Assembly: GCF_009866765.1 (NCBI RefSeq)
Contig: NZ_CP019431.1
Location: forward strand, 4,030,001-4,094,000
Reading direction: 5' to 3'
Length of the DNA: 64,000 nucleotides
Origin: Pseudomonas sp. S35
GTDB lineage: Bacteria > Pseudomonadota > Gammaproteobacteria > Pseudomonadales > Pseudomonadaceae
This document shows positions 62,955-64,000 of the stretch, in pieces. Numbering within the stretch: position 1 is the first letter of the stretch; each line of letters opens with the position of its first letter. The translations under genes were made by a program, and so were the position numbers. Below the pieces are notes generated by a model. It saw only the letters and a program-made list of their open reading frames with translations. It did not search any database and was not told the DNA's origin.

Positions 62955-64000
62955 TGCGTAAACTTCTAGCTTTTATCGTTACCCTGGCCCTGGTTGCCGC
63001 CGTCGCCGCGTATCTGGTCTGGACCCAGGAGCGCCCCGTGGCGCATTACCTGTCGGACCTGCGCATCACGCTCGCCGTCAACGAAGGCGAGCCGGCCGAC
63101 CGCGGCAATCTTTTGGGCATCCAGCCGGAGCTGTTCCCCGCCGACTATCAGAGCCTGGAACGCCTGCACCTGAAGCTTGCGGCCTACCTTAAAAACGCAC
63201 GCGACCAAGGCCTGATCAACGACAAGACCATCGTGGTACTGCCGGAACACATCGGCACTTGGCTGATGCTCACGGGCGAGAAAAACGAGGTGTACCAGGC
63301 GTTGCATGTGAAGGATGCGATGCATTGGCTGTCGCTGAGCAACCCATTGCAGTTCGCCCGTGCCTGGATCAGCGCCACCGGCGATGACCGCACCAACGAC
63401 GCCTACCTGCGCATGAAGGCCCCGGCGATGGCGCGTGACTATCAGGTGCTGTTCGGCGGTCTGGCCAAGGAGTTCGGGGTCACGGTGGTGGCCGGCTCCA
63501 TCGCCCTGCCCAACCCGAGTGTGAGCCAGGGGCAAGTCCAGGTCGGCCATGGCGCGCTGTACAACGCCAGCGTGGTGTTTGCGGCAGACGGCTTGCCCGT
63601 CGGCAACCTGCAACGCCAGCTCTACCCGATCTACGACGAGCGCGGTTTTATCGAGCCCGGGGACGAAAATGTCGTCAGCGTGGTCGACACCCCAGCCGGG
63701 CGCTTGGGTGTGCTGGTGGGCAGTGACAGCTGGTACCCGGACAACTACCGCAAGCTCAACGAACAAGGTGCGCAACTGGTCGCAGTGCCGGCCTTTGTAC
63801 TCGGCCGCGACACATGGGAGCGCCCATGGCGCGGCTTCAAAAGTGTCTCCACGCCGCAGGAAATCAGCCTCAAGCCCGAGGAGCTCAGCGAGGGCGAAGC
63901 GTGGCGGCGTCTTACGCTGATCAGCCAACAGCCTGTCAGCCAGGCCAGCGCTGGCATGAGCGTCTTTCTGCGCGGGCAGTTCTGGGATTTGGGCACGGCA
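62955..64000 (+). CDS. Nitrilase-fold (carbon-nitrogen hydrolase) protein, 3' end cut by window
   Basis: Open frame from the ATG at 62955 to the window end (348 codons, no stop). N-terminal membrane anchor or signal (MRKLLAFIVTLALVAAVAAYL), then a nitrilase-like domain: VVLPEHIGTWL has the Glu of the triad. The stretch that should hold the catalytic Cys reads GVLVGSDSWYPDNYRKL, with Gly at that place, and the Lys motif is also weak (NLQRQLYPIYDE). It may be a non-catalytic family member. The function is unknown. Confidence 0.75.

Overview
The window looks like chromosome of a fluorescent pseudomonad (Pseudomonas fluorescens group). The evidence is the GC-rich coding sequence with typical Pseudomonas proteins, several extragenic palindromes of the GGGGGCTTGCCCCC type, a CrcY/CrcX-type catabolite-control RNA, a PrrF iron-responsive RNA, and a LiuR-controlled leucine/isovalerate operon. 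Nearly all of it is coding. I see no rRNA, tRNA, CRISPR array, insertion sequence or prophage module.

Left part (1-18.6 kb). lpxH is followed by a convergent tripartite drug-efflux operon (MarR regulator, NodT-type outer-membrane lipoprotein, HlyD/EmrA adaptor, EmrB-type MFS pump) with two palindromic operators at its head. Next comes a fimbrial locus built around a Roc/Sad-like phosphorelay: a separate two-domain adhesin gene, a hybrid kinase, an EAL-domain response regulator (a predicted c-di-GMP phosphodiesterase), a second hybrid kinase with an Hpt domain, a BvgA/RocA-like LuxR-type regulator, then pilin, chaperone and usher. A 19-bp motif (consensus TTTCTAAGGATCGTCTGAT) lies once upstream of each of three genes: the adhesin, the first kinase and the pilin. 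It is a candidate operator for this regulon.

Middle part (18.6-38 kb). It holds tamB/tamA for outer-membrane assembly, a GNAT acetyltransferase, xthA, a PstS-like/OmpA fusion, and an acyl-CoA dehydrogenase divergent from a LysR regulator. Then comes the leucine/isovalerate (liu) locus: liuR, mvaB, a sigma-54-driven CrcY-like RNA with UAS, IHF site and terminator, a decayed acyl-CoA synthetase pseudogene, and ivd-liuB-liuC-liuD. LiuR-like palindromes precede both transcription units, and the ivd leader carries a Crc/Hfq-type CA motif.

Right part (38-64 kb). It holds a PrtR-like S24 regulator lacking the usual catalytic residues, a small DUF3077-type protein, prrF with a Fur box, and an M14 carboxypeptidase. 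An ECF sigma/anti-sigma pair lies opposite a periplasmic catalase/cytochrome b561 pair, and both directions carry the same promoter (GGAATA-N15-CGTCTC). A seven-gene archaic (Csu/CupE-type) chaperone-usher pilus operon follows, then an AFG1/ZapE ATPase, a leucine-rich-repeat protein kinase and a YebC paralogue. The 2-aminoethylphosphonate genes phnWX come next, with a phosphate-ester-type MFS transporter and a mirror-image pair of paralogous LysR regulators. The window closes with a cytochrome b561, a D-cysteine desulfhydrase-type PLP enzyme, fadH, and a truncated nitrilase-fold protein that appears to lack the catalytic cysteine.
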